The position numbers and the translations under genes are program-made. This document shows positions 20,130 through 27,695 of a stretch of DNA of 64,000 nt, piece after piece; within the stretch, counting starts at the first letter, position 1, and the number at the start of each line of letters is the position of its first letter. Source of the stretch: Streptomyces sp. M92 (GTDB taxonomy: Bacteria > Actinomycetota > Actinomycetes > Streptomycetales > Streptomycetaceae); the NCBI RefSeq assembly GCF_028473745.1, contig NZ_CP101137.1, positions 744,001 to 808,000 on the forward strand, in the 5' to 3' direction. The notes under the pieces were generated by a model that was not told the origin of the DNA, ran no database searches, and saw only the letters and a program-made list of their open reading frames with translations.

Positions 20130-20900
20130 GTGAGCGACGAGCCTGTCATCTCCCTGCGCGGCGTCCGCGCCGAGCTGGGCTCTCGCCCCGTCCTGCGCGG
20201 CATCGACCTCACCGTGGGCCGCGGCGAGGTCGTGGCGCTGCTCGGTGCCAACGGCTCGGGCAAGTCCACGGCCGTGCGCACGGTCATCGGCCAGGTGCCC
20301 GTCACGGCCGGCGAGGTCGACCTGTTCGGCACCCCGCGGCGCCGCTTCCGCGACTGGGCGCGCGTGGGCTACGTCCCGCAGCGCACCACGGCCGCGGGCG
20401 GCGTCCCCGCCACGGTGACCGAGGTGGTCTCCTCCGGCCGTCTCTCCCGCGCCCGCTTCGGCGTGCTGCGCAAGGCCGACCGCGAGGCCGTACGCCGCGC
20501 CCTCGACCTGGTCGGCATGGCGGACCGCGCCAAGGACTCGGTGAACGCCCTCTCCGGCGGCCAGCACCAGCGGGTGCTGATCGCCCGCGCGCTCGCCGCC
20601 GAACCCGAGCTGCTGATCATGGACGAGCCGATGGCCGGCGTCGACCTGGCCAGCCAGGAGGTCCTGGCCTCCACCCTGCGCGACCAGGTCGCCGCCGGCA
20701 CCACCGTCCTCCTCGTCCTGCACGAGCTGGGCCCGCTGGAGCCCCTGATCGACCGGGCGGTCGTCCTCCGCGACGGCTGCGTCCTGCACGACGGCCCGCC
20801 CCCGAAGGCCGTCGGCCAGCACGCGCTGCCCGGCCACGACCACGTACACCCGCACGCACCGGCGGGCGCCGAACCGATCCGCACGGGACTGCTGAGCTGA
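20130..20900 (+). CDS. znuC: Zinc ABC transporter ATPase
   Basis: A 256-residue ABC ATPase powering zinc import. Walker A is GANGSGKST (near residue 36), signature LSGGQHQRV, Walker B LLIMDEPMAGVD and switch VLLVLHELG. The C-terminus HALPGHDHVHPHAPAGA is His-rich and may bind zinc. The GTG start has GGAGG four bases upstream. The stop overlaps the znuB ATG by one base. Confidence 0.95.
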   Translation: MSDEPVISLRGVRAELGSRPVLRGIDLTVGRGEVVALLGANGSGKSTAVRTVIGQVPVTAGEVDLFGTPRRRFRDWARVGYVPQRTTAAGGVPATVTEVVSSGRLSRARFGVLRKADREAVRRALDLVGMADRAKDSVNALSGGQHQRVLIARALAAEPELLIMDEPMAGVDLASQEVLASTLRDQVAAGTTVLLVLHELGPLEPLIDRAVVLRDGCVLHDGPPPKAVGQHALPGHDHVHPHAPAGAEPIRTGLLS

Positions 20901-21802
20901 TGGAAATCCTGAACTACGCCTTCATGCAGCGGGCGCTGCTGGCGGCCGTCCTGGTCGGCATCACCGCCCCCGCCGTCGGCATCTACCTGGTCCAGCGCCG
21001 CCAGGCCCTCATGGGCGACGGCATCGGCCACGTGGCGATGACCGGCGTCGGCCTGGGTTTCCTGCTCACCTGGTCCCCGGTGTGGATGGCGACCCTGGTC
21101 TCCGTCCTCGGCGCGGTCCTCATGGAACTGATCCGCTGGTACGGCAAGACCCGCGGCGACATCGCCCTCGCCATGCTCTTCTACGGCGGCATGGCCGGCG
21201 GCGTGATGTTCATCAACCTCGCGCCGACGGGCTCCAACGCCAACCTCACCTCTTACCTCTTCGGCTCCCTGTCGACGGTCAGCGAGTCCGACGTCACCGC
21301 GATCTGCCTGCTGGCGGCCTTCGTGGTCCTGGTCACCCTCGGCCTGCGCCGCCAGCTGTTCGCGGTCAGCCAGGACGAGGAGTTCGCCCGGGTCACCGGC
21401 CTGCCGGTGCGTGCGCTGAACCTGCTCACCGCCGTCACCGCCGCCGTGACCGTGACGGTCGCGATGCGCGTCGTCGGGCTGCTGCTGGTGTCGGCGCTGA
21501 TGGTGGTCCCGGTGGCCGCCGCCCAGCAGCTCACCCGCTCCTTCGCCGCCACCTTCGCGGTCTCCGTCGCCGTCGGCGTCACCGTGACGATCAGCGGCAC
21601 GGTCACGTCGTACTACCAGGACGTGCCGCCCGGCGCGACGATCGTGCTGCTCACCATCGGCGCGTTCGTCCTGCTGACCGCGCTGGCCGCACCGCTGGCC
21701 AGGCGACGCGCGCGGGCCGCCACCACGGCACTGTCCACCGCCGATCCGGCGGAGTGCAAGATTCCGGCCACTCGGGGGGCCGGGGACGAGATCGGCGTCT
21801 GA
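20900..21802 (+). CDS. znuB: Zinc ABC transporter permease
   Basis: A 300-residue ABC-3 family permease with about eight hydrophobic segments, starting MEILNYAFMQRALLAAVLVG and containing the conserved RRQALMGDGIGHVAMTGVGLG coupling region. It forms the membrane channel of the ZnuABC importer. Translation is coupled to znuC by the TGATG overlap. Confidence 0.95.
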   Translation: MEILNYAFMQRALLAAVLVGITAPAVGIYLVQRRQALMGDGIGHVAMTGVGLGFLLTWSPVWMATLVSVLGAVLMELIRWYGKTRGDIALAMLFYGGMAGGVMFINLAPTGSNANLTSYLFGSLSTVSESDVTAICLLAAFVVLVTLGLRRQLFAVSQDEEFARVTGLPVRALNLLTAVTAAVTVTVAMRVVGLLLVSALMVVPVAAAQQLTRSFAATFAVSVAVGVTVTISGTVTSYYQDVPPGATIVLLTIGAFVLLTALAAPLARRRARAATTALSTADPAECKIPATRGAGDEIGV

Positions 21803-21863
21803 CTGCCGGCGGGCCGGGCTGGCACAATGGCCCCGGCAAGCCGCAGACGTGAGGAGGAACCCG

Positions 21864-22286
21864 GTGACGACCGCTGGACCGCCCGTGAAGGGCCGCGCCA
21901 CCCGGCAGCGGGCCGCCGTGTCGGCGGCACTGCAGGAGGTCGAGGAGTTCCGCAGTGCGCAGGAGCTCCACGACATGCTCAAGCACAAGGGCGACTCGGT
22001 CGGGCTCACCACGGTCTACCGCACCCTGCAGTCCCTCGCCGACGCCGGCGAGGTCGACGTCCTGCGCACCGCCGAGGGCGAGTCCGTCTACCGCCGCTGC
22101 TCCACCGACGACCATCACCACCACCTGGTCTGCCGCACCTGCGGCAAGGCCGTCGAGGTCGAGGGCCCCGCGGTGGAGAAGTGGGCGGAGGCCATCGCCG
22201 CCGAGCACGGCTACGTCAACGTGGCGCACACGGTGGAGATCTTCGGCACCTGCGCCGAGTGCGCGGCCAAGGAACGGAAGGCCTAG
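21864..22286 (+). CDS. zur: Zinc uptake regulator Zur (Fur family)
   Basis: A 140-residue metalloregulator. A winged-helix domain (RQRAAVSAALQEVEEFRSAQ to GLTTVYRTLQSLADAGEVD) is followed by the metal-binding dimer domain with DDHHHHLVCRTCGKAVEVEG and CGTCAECAAKE, the two CxxC structural zinc pairs. The GTG at 21864 has GGAGG six bases upstream. With zinc bound it represses zinc import; the znuA Zur boxes make this locus self-contained. Its stop shares a CTAG with the convergent DUF1275 gene. Confidence 0.95.
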   Translation: MTTAGPPVKGRATRQRAAVSAALQEVEEFRSAQELHDMLKHKGDSVGLTTVYRTLQSLADAGEVDVLRTAEGESVYRRCSTDDHHHHLVCRTCGKAVEVEGPAVEKWAEAIAAEHGYVNVAHTVEIFGTCAECAAKERKA

Positions 22287-23014
22287 GACGAGACCGGCAC
22301 CTTCCACGGTGCCGCCAGACTCCCCGCCGCGAGCAGCAGCACCACCGCGGCGATCACGAGCAGCGCCCGTCCGGTGCCCAGCGGCACCAGCAGCAGGGTG
22401 CCCAGCACCCCGCCCGCGAAGATCCCGGCCACGGTGGCCGTCCACCGGGCCCGAGCGAGCCGCTGCGGCCCGGACACCCCGCGCAGCACCGCGTGCGGGA
22501 CCCGCAGCACGTCGTTGACCAGCTGCGCGATCGCGGTCTGGCTCAGCAGCGTCGGCATCCCCGGCACGTGCACGCGCAGCGCGGTGGAGGCGCGCAGCCC
22601 CATGGCGAGCGCGACCGTCCCGACGACCACGAGGTCCGACCCGCCGGCTCCCGCGGGCCCGGTGCCGTGCCGCCCGAGGGCCACCGCACCGGCCAGGACC
22701 AGCAGCAGCCCCTCACCGGCCAGCCCGGCCGCGAACCAGGCCCGCCCGCGCCCCGCGAGCCACGCCAGCAGCACGGCGCCCAGCGCGGCCCCCACCACGA
22801 ACGCGCCGATGGCCGTGGCGGGCCGCGCCACCGGCACGTCCCCCTCCCCCGCGAGCGCGAACGACAGAAAGAGCACGTTGCCGGTCGCCAGCGCGCAGAA
22901 GACCTTGCCCATGGTCAGGAAACTCACGGCGTCCACGGCGCCCGCGAGCACCGTGAGCACGGTCATGACCGCCGTACGCCGGACGTCGGGCGGGGCGGCG
23001 GAGGACTCGGGCAT
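22283..23014 (-). CDS. DUF1275 (YoaK-like) membrane protein
   Basis: A 243-residue integral membrane protein with about six hydrophobic segments. The opening VLTVLAGAVDAVSFLTMGKVFCALATGNVLFL is the DUF1275 signature (glycine-rich first helix, then TGN). The function of the family is not established. The start at the ATG giving MPESSAAPPDVRR is preferred, though its ribosome site is weak. The stop lies inside the CTAG shared with zur. Confidence 0.85.
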   Translation of the reverse strand: MPESSAAPPDVRRTAVMTVLTVLAGAVDAVSFLTMGKVFCALATGNVLFLSFALAGEGDVPVARPATAIGAFVVGAALGAVLLAWLAGRGRAWFAAGLAGEGLLLVLAGAVALGRHGTGPAGAGGSDLVVVGTVALAMGLRASTALRVHVPGMPTLLSQTAIAQLVNDVLRVPHAVLRGVSGPQRLARARWTATVAGIFAGGVLGTLLLVPLGTGRALLVIAAVVLLLAAGSLAAPWKVPVSS

Positions 23015-23102
23015 GGCGCCAGCATGAGCAGCGGGCCCGGACGGCCATCGCACCCCGCGCGTGACACGCCCCCGAAGCACCCGGCCGCCGCACCGGACGT
23101 GG

Positions 23103-23933
23103 TTACGCCTGCTTGCCCTCCATGGCGAGCAGCTCCTCGTTCGGGATGGCTCCGCCGAACCGCCGGTCCCGGGAGGCGAACTCCAGGCAGGCCCGCCACA
23201 GGTCGCGCCGGTCGAAGTCGGGCCACAGGACGTCCTGGAAGACCATCTCGGCGTACGCGCTCTGCCACAGCAGGTAGTTCGACGTCCGCTGCTCGCCGCT
23301 CGGCCGCAGGAACAGGTCCACGTCCGGCATGTCCGGGTAGTACAGGTACTTCGCCAGCGTCTTCTCGTTCACCTTCGACGGATCGAGCCGCCCGGCCCGC
23401 ACGTCCTCCGCCAGCGCCTGCGCCGCGTCGGCGATCTCGGCCCGCCCGCCGTAGTTCATGCAGAAGTACAGCGTGAGCAGGTCGTTGTCCTTGGTCTGCT
23501 CCTGCGCGACCTGAAGCTCCTTGGCCACGGACTTCCACAGCTTGGGCATCCGCCCCACCCAGCGCACCCGGATGCCCAGCTCGTCGAGCTGGTCCCGGGT
23601 CTTGCGGATGAAGTCCCGGTTGAAGTTCATCAGGAAGCGCACCTCGTCCGGCGACCGCTTCCAGTTCTCGGTGGAGAACGCGTACAGCGAGATGTTCTTC
23701 ACGCCCATCTCGATGCCTCCCTGGAGCACGTCCAGCACCCGCTCGGCGCCGACCTTGTGCCCCTCGGTGCGCGGCAGCCCGCGATCCTTGGCCCAGCGCC
23801 CGTTGCCGTCCATGACGATCGCCACGTGCTCCGGGACCAGCTCGCCGAGCTTCGGAGGCCGCGCGCCGGACGGGTGCGGCTCCGGCGTCCTGTACTCCCG
23901 GCGCTGCCGCCCCAGAATCCCGCGTACGGCCAT
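23103..23933 (-). CDS. uppS: Isoprenyl (polyprenyl diphosphate) synthase, cis
   Basis: A 276-residue cis-prenyltransferase making the polyprenyl diphosphate lipid carrier for peptidoglycan. Family motifs: [17 protein letters not shown] (catalytic Asp), [16 protein letters not shown], and [20 protein letters not shown] near the C-terminus. The ATG gives [14 protein letters not shown], with AGGAGAG upstream. recO ends 25 bases before the start, so the two are probably co-transcribed, the usual actinobacterial arrangement. Confidence 0.95.
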   Translation of the reverse strand: MAVRGILGRQRREYRTPEPHPSGARPPKLGELVPEHVAIVMDGNGRWAKDRGLPRTEGHKVGAERVLDVLQGGIEMGVKNISLYAFSTENWKRSPDEVRFLMNFNRDFIRKTRDQLDELGIRVRWVGRMPKLWKSVAKELQVAQEQTKDNDLLTLYFCMNYGGRAEIADAAQALAEDVRAGRLDPSKVNEKTLAKYLYYPDMPDVDLFLRPSGEQRTSNYLLWQSAYAEMVFQDVLWPDFDRRDLWRACLEFASRDRRFGGAIPNEELLAMEGKQA

Positions 23934-23958
23934 CTCAGTTCTCTCCTGCCTTCTACTT

Positions 23959-24705
23959 CTATTTCTCGACGTACCGCAGGGAACGCAGTCCCCGCTCCAG
24001 GTGCCAGTGCAGGTAGGCGGAGACCAGTCCGCTCCCCTCCCGGACGTAGCGCGGCTCGGCCGCGTCCGCCGTGCCCCAGTCTCCCGCAAGCAGCGCGCCG
24101 AGCAGTTCCAGGGCCTGCGGCGAGGGTACGACGCTGCCGGGCACCCGGCAGTCGGCGCAGACGGAACCGCCCGATCCGACCGAGAAGAACCGGTTCGGAC
24201 CGGGCAGGCCGCACTTCGCGCAGTCCCCGAAGGTCGGCGCATAGCCGTTCACCGCCAGCGAGCGCAGCAGGAACGCGTCGAGCACCAGGTTCGGCGCGTG
24301 CTCGCCCCGGGCGAGGGTCCGCAGCCCGCCGACCAGCAGCAGGTACTGCTGCACCGCCGGCTCGCCCTCGTGGTCGGTGAACCGCTCGGCCGTCTCCAGC
24401 ATGGCCGTCCCGGCGGTGTACCGCGCGTAGTCGCTCACGATCCCGCCGCCGTACGGCGCGATGGTCTCGCTCTGCGTGCACAGCGGCAGCCCGCGCCCGA
24501 CCAGCTCGCTGCCCTTCGAGAAGAACTGCACGTCCACGTGCGAGAACGGCTCCAGCCGCGCCCCGAACTTCGACTTCGTCCGCCGCACCCCGCGCGCCAC
24601 GGCGCGTACGCGTCCGTGACCGCGCGTGAGCAGCGTGATGATCCGGTCCGCCTCACCCAGCTTCTGGGTGCGCAGCACGATGCCGTCGTCGCGGAACAGA
24701 CTCAT
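23959..24705 (-). CDS. recO: DNA repair protein RecO
   Basis: A 248-residue recombination mediator that loads RecA with RecR onto single-stranded DNA. The N-terminal OB fold begins [20 protein letters not shown]; the C-terminal domain carries the CAKCG and CADCR zinc pairs. An in-frame ATG three codons upstream is equally possible because neither has a strong ribosome site. It is placed directly before uppS. Confidence 0.94.
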   Translation of the reverse strand: MSLFRDDGIVLRTQKLGEADRIITLLTRGHGRVRAVARGVRRTKSKFGARLEPFSHVDVQFFSKGSELVGRGLPLCTQSETIAPYGGGIVSDYARYTAGTAMLETAERFTDHEGEPAVQQYLLLVGGLRTLARGEHAPNLVLDAFLLRSLAVNGYAPTFGDCAKCGLPGPNRFFSVGSGGSVCADCRVPGSVVPSPQALELLGALLAGDWGTADAAEPRYVREGSGLVSAYLHWHLERGLRSLRYVEK

Positions 24706-24727
24706 GCGGACCATTCTCGCCCATGCG

Positions 24728-24958
24728 TCAGGGCACCTCGCCCCGGCTTCTGGCGTTCGTGTACGCCGTCGCCGCGCTGAGGCGCTCCGCCGGGGTGGCG
24801 TGGCGTACGTCACCCGGCTCGGCGTCCCACTCCCGTCCGCCGCCGTACGGCCGCATCTGCACGTACGGGCCCTCGTGGCCCATGACGAGGCCGACGCGTC
24901 CGGTGCGGGTGTCGATGGCGTAGGCCCCGACGGGCGGGTACGGGTACGGGTACGTCAT
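24728..24958 (-). CDS. Small conserved protein of a WhiJ-like module
   Basis: A 76-residue protein, MTYPYPYPPVGAYAIDTRTG at its start, then a beta-rich region with GRVGLVMGHEGPYVQMRPYGG and a helical end. It looks like a compact SH3-like barrel with a tail; I do not recognise a named domain. Its ATG overlaps the stop of the upstream small gene as ATGA, so the two are co-translated. Small proteins of this kind recur divergently beside XRE/DUF397 regulator pairs in Streptomyces, suggesting they belong to that regulatory module; this is inference. Confidence 0.7.
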   Translation of the reverse strand: MTYPYPYPPVGAYAIDTRTGRVGLVMGHEGPYVQMRPYGGGREWDAEPGDVRHATPAERLSAATAYTNARSRGEVP

Positions 24959-25161
24959 CGGAGCGCCGCCGCGAGGCGCTGCGCGGTCTCGACGGAACAC
25001 CGTCCCAATTCGACGAGTGGACAAGGTGCCTCCCGCGCAAGACTCACCGGGTCGAGCCCGAGGGAGGGAAGAGTAATTCCGGCCTTCGCGAGCGCCGCGC
25101 GCAATTCTTTCACCGTGTCCTCCGCTTCTTCGACGCAGGGCGCCGAGTGTGGTGCCTTCAC
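24955..25161 (-). CDS. Small helical protein of a WhiJ-like module
   Basis: A 68-residue protein rich in Ala, Leu and Glu (EEAEDTVKELRAALAKAGIT, then CSVETAQRLAAALR). It starts at a GTG with AAGGGGAA upstream and ends in an ATGA overlap with the next gene. It carries no recognised domain. It is divergent from the XRE regulator, so a shared promoter region of about 120 bases lies between them. Its overlap with the neighbouring small gene argues that it is real. Confidence 0.65.
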   Translation of the reverse strand: MKAPHSAPCVEEAEDTVKELRAALAKAGITLPSLGLDPVSLAREAPCPLVELGRCSVETAQRLAAALR

Positions 25162-25302
25162 CGTGTTCCCCTTGCCTTTACGGTTTCACTCTTCGTGTCC
25201 CCAGAATGCCCTGTCGTGACTACACTCGGTCGGAGTCTCTGCACTACAAGTGCGGGTCAGTGCCAGGGGGTTGGTTATGGCCAATGGTTCACGGCAAGCG
25301 GC

Positions 25303-26109
25303 GTGGGAGTTCTTCGGGCGGAACTGAAACGCCGGCGCGAGGACGCGGGAATCACGCAAGTCGAGCTTGGGGCGCGGGTTTTCGTGTCCGGGGGATACAT
25401 CGGCCAGTTCGAACAGGCAATTCGCAAGCCGCAGCTGGACGTTGCGCAGCGGATTGACGAGGCGCTGCAAACCGACGGTATTTTCGAGCGGCTGTGCCGG
25501 AAGCTGATTGATGATCCGAGGTATGCGAGCTACTTCGCCAAGGTGGCGGAACTGGAGGGGCTGGCGACAACGATCTGCGAGTTCGCTCCCGCGCTGGTCC
25601 CGGGGCTACTGCAGACCACGGACTACGCGCGAGCGGTCACGCTCGCCATGAACCCCTTCGCTCCGGACGAGTACATCGAGGAAAAGGTGTCCGGCCGCAT
25701 CGACAGGTCAAGAATCCTCGCAGACGCTACACGGCCCGTGTATTGGGTGGTTCTGCACGAGAACGTGCTGCAGATCCCCGTCGGCGGTCCGTCAGCCATG
25801 GCCGAGCAACTGGAGCACATCGCCGCGCTGGCACGTGCACGTACGGTGATGGTCCAGGTACTGCCGCTGGCGGCCGGAGCGCACCCGGCCATGACGGGAT
25901 CGCTGAAGCTCATGGAGTTCGAGGACGCTCCCCCAACGGCCTATACAGAAGCAGTGTATTCGGGGACCCTGCTAGACGATCCAGCCGTGGTGCAGCGTGT
26001 CCGCTCGGCATACGATCTGATCAGGGCCGCCGCGCTGTCACCCACGGCGTCCCTGGCCCGGATCAAGTCGGCGGTGGAGGACCACAGACGATGCGCGAGT
26101 ACGAGCTGA
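25303..26109 (+). CDS. XRE/DUF5753 (WhiJ-like) regulator, N-terminus frameshifted
   Basis: A regulator with an N-terminal helix-turn-helix (AELKRRREDAGITQVELGAR, then FVSGGYIGQFEQ) and a C-terminal DUF5753 domain (LVPGLLQTTDYARAV onward). Members of this family work with DUF397 partners in development and antibiotic control. The frame as read has no good start; the earliest close codon is GTG 25303. In another frame, ATG 25277 with AGGGGG six bases upstream encodes MANGSRQAAWEFFG, the expected N-terminus, and then hits a stop at 25325. One missing G in the GGG at 25316-25318 would explain this. The 3' end overlaps the DUF397 gene by 19 bases. Confidence 0.8.
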   Translation: MGVLRAELKRRREDAGITQVELGARVFVSGGYIGQFEQAIRKPQLDVAQRIDEALQTDGIFERLCRKLIDDPRYASYFAKVAELEGLATTICEFAPALVPGLLQTTDYARAVTLAMNPFAPDEYIEEKVSGRIDRSRILADATRPVYWVVLHENVLQIPVGGPSAMAEQLEHIAALARARTVMVQVLPLAAGAHPAMTGSLKLMEFEDAPPTAYTEAVYSGTLLDDPAVVQRVRSAYDLIRAAALSPTASLARIKSAVEDHRRCASTS

Positions 26110-26402
26110 GCAACGCCCGCTGGCGCAAGAGCAGCCACAGCGACGGTAACGGCGGCGACTGCGTCGAGGTCGCGTACGACTTCCCGGGCGCTGCCCGCTG
26201 GCGCAAGAGCAGCTACAGCAACGGCGAGGGCGGCAACTGCGTTGAGGTCGCTGACGGAGTGCCCGGCGTCGTACCGGTCCGGGACAGCAAGGTGGCCGCC
26301 GGGCCGGTGGTCGTCGTGGGGTCGGTGGCCTGGACGGAGTTCGTACGTACCGTTGGGGCCGCCCGCTTCCTTGCCAGTGTCGTGCCTCCGCGACCCGAGT
26401 AA
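26091..26402 (+). CDS. DUF397 protein with duplicated N-terminal unit
   Basis: A 103-residue protein. The DUF397 core WRKSSYSNGEGGNCVEVADG, then VPVRDSK, ends with WTEFVRTV. Just before it is a near copy of its first part, WRKSSHSDGNGGDCVEVAYD, so the gene carries an internal tandem duplication of about 27 residues. DUF397 proteins are encoded beside XRE/DUF5753 regulators and are thought to act with them as toxin-antitoxin-like or anti-regulator partners. The start overlaps the regulator gene, implying coupled translation. The 3' end belongs to the left arm of a large inverted repeat. Confidence 0.85.
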   Translation: MREYELSNARWRKSSHSDGNGGDCVEVAYDFPGAARWRKSSYSNGEGGNCVEVADGVPGVVPVRDSKVAAGPVVVVGSVAWTEFVRTVGAARFLASVVPPRPE

Positions 26403-26719
26403 AGGGCGCTACGCGTCGCCTTCGGCGATCGGCCTGCGGCCGACCCTTGACTCGGCTCGCTCCACCACGGGTCAGAAGCGAGCGAGCGGCCCGGAAGAAC
26501 GGGTGGCCGAGCCCGGTTCACGGGCAGCCGCCCCCTGCGTACGCACCCGGCGACGGCGGAACGCGCTCCCGCCTCGCCAGCACGCCGCCTCGGCTCAGCG
26601 GCTTCACGGCCGTGGGGGGTGCGCCCCAGCGCCGTAGCGGCACGCCACGCCGTCTCGGCGGCCAACCCGAACGGCCCCAGCAGGGTCCACTCGGGCCACC
26701 GCCCCCGACCACCCTCCCA

Positions 26720-26756
26720 AAATGGATGACACTTCGACCCAAAGTGTCATCCATTT
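26720..26756. repeat. Perfect 15-bp hairpin at the centre of the inverted repeat
   Basis: AAATGGATGACACTT and its exact complement flank a 7-base loop (CGACCCA). It is AT-richer than its surroundings and is the best-preserved part of the large inverted repeat. It could be a two-way terminator, a cruciform or a protein site. Confidence 0.8.
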
Positions 26757-27060
26757 CCGAGACCACCCCCCCGACCGTCAGTCGCCGAGACGGCGTGGCG
26801 TGCCGCCACCGGAGCCAGGGCGCACCGCCGCACCACGCACCCACCGGTCGCCGCTAAACCGACCCGGCGTGCTGGCGAGACGCGGACGCGCCCCCACACG
26901 CCGGACGCGTACGCAACCGGCGGAAGGGACCGACGTACGCCGGCCACCCGTTCCCCTCCGGCCGCCCGCACGCTTCTCACCCGTGCTGGAGCGAGCCGAG
27001 TCAAGGGTGACCCGAAGGGTCATCGCCGAAGGCGACGCGACCGCAGGGAGCGCCCTTTAC

Positions 27061-27105
27061 TCGGCTCGCGGAAACACGACACTGACCAAGAAGCGGGCGG
27101 CCCCA
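27061..27105 (-). pseudogene. Decayed 3' end of a second DUF397 gene
   Basis: Read on the minus strand this segment gives GAARFLVSVVFPRAE and a stop, closely matching the C-terminus GAARFLASVVPPRPE of the intact DUF397 protein in inverted orientation. The rest of the gene is missing: the sequence beyond 27110 runs into the cupin gene's leader. It is a remnant, not a functional gene. Confidence 0.6.
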
Positions 27106-27175
27106 CGGCCACCCAACAACGTCCGTGTGCGGAAGACTTGCCCCTCAGACCCGCAACCAGCAAAGGGGGCAACCC

Positions 27176-27655
27176 ATGTCGTACCCGGAGCCGCGCTACC
27201 TCGGCGAGAAGGGCGAGATCAACGCCGTGTTCAGGGCGGCCGACACCCCGCCCGACATCGTGGCCCCCAACGGCACGACCACCCACTACCTCGCGAGCCA
27301 CGCCTCCACCGGGGGAGAGTTCGGGCTGTACAAGGTGGACATGGGGCCCAAGGCGCCCGGCGCCAAGACGCACTTCCACCGCAGCATCTCCGAGTCCTTC
27401 TACGTCCTCTCCGGCGAGGTGGAGCTCTACAACGGCGAGCGCTGGGTCACCGGACGCCAGGGAGACTTCCTGTACGTCCCGGTCGGCGGACTGCACGCCT
27501 TCAGGAACGACAGTGACGACCCCGTCTCCATGCTGATGCTCTTCTCGCCGGGCGCCCCGCGCGAGGAGTACTTCGAGCGCGTCGCCGAGTTCGCGCAGCG
27601 GGGCGGCGAGGAACTGCGGGAGTTCCAGGTGAAGCACGACAGCTTCTTCGTCTGA
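27176..27655 (+). CDS. Cupin-domain protein
   Basis: A 159-residue single-domain cupin. The core is THFHRSISESFYVLSGEVELYNG and the second motif GDFLYVPVGGLHAFRNDS, giving the usual metal ligands His, His, Glu and His. The family includes dioxygenases, isomerases and sugar-binding proteins; no substrate can be assigned. ATG 27176 has AAAGGGGG about seven bases upstream, so the longer upstream frame is rejected. It is isolated between the inverted repeat and the convergent unknown operon. Confidence 0.85.
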   Translation: MSYPEPRYLGEKGEINAVFRAADTPPDIVAPNGTTTHYLASHASTGGEFGLYKVDMGPKAPGAKTHFHRSISESFYVLSGEVELYNGERWVTGRQGDFLYVPVGGLHAFRNDSDDPVSMLMLFSPGAPREEYFERVAEFAQRGGEELREFQVKHDSFFV

Positions 27656-27695
27656 CCGGTTCGGGGTGGACCCTGACTCGGAAGACGGGGGTCGG

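Larger units (their letters stand above)
26354..27105. repeat. About 750-bp imperfect inverted repeat centred on a hairpin
   Basis: The two halves are diverged reverse complements along nearly their whole length. Exact matching blocks pair in order from the outside in: 26354-26369 with 27090-27105; 26396-26410 with 27049-27063; 26413-26429 with 27022-27038; 26444-26464 with 26987-27007 (21 bp); 26574-26587 with 26865-26878; 26637-26660 with 26783-26806 (24 bp); and the central hairpin. The left arm starts in the 3' end of the DUF397 gene. The right arm ends in a matching inverted fragment, so this looks like two head-to-head copies of a DUF397 3' end with its downstream flank. No convincing gene lies in the 773-base gap. 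Confidence 0.85.

Noticed and set aside
26722..27516. A 264-codon frame through the inverted repeat into the cupin gene
   Set aside because: No ribosome site, disordered composition, and it overlaps the cupin gene in another frame.
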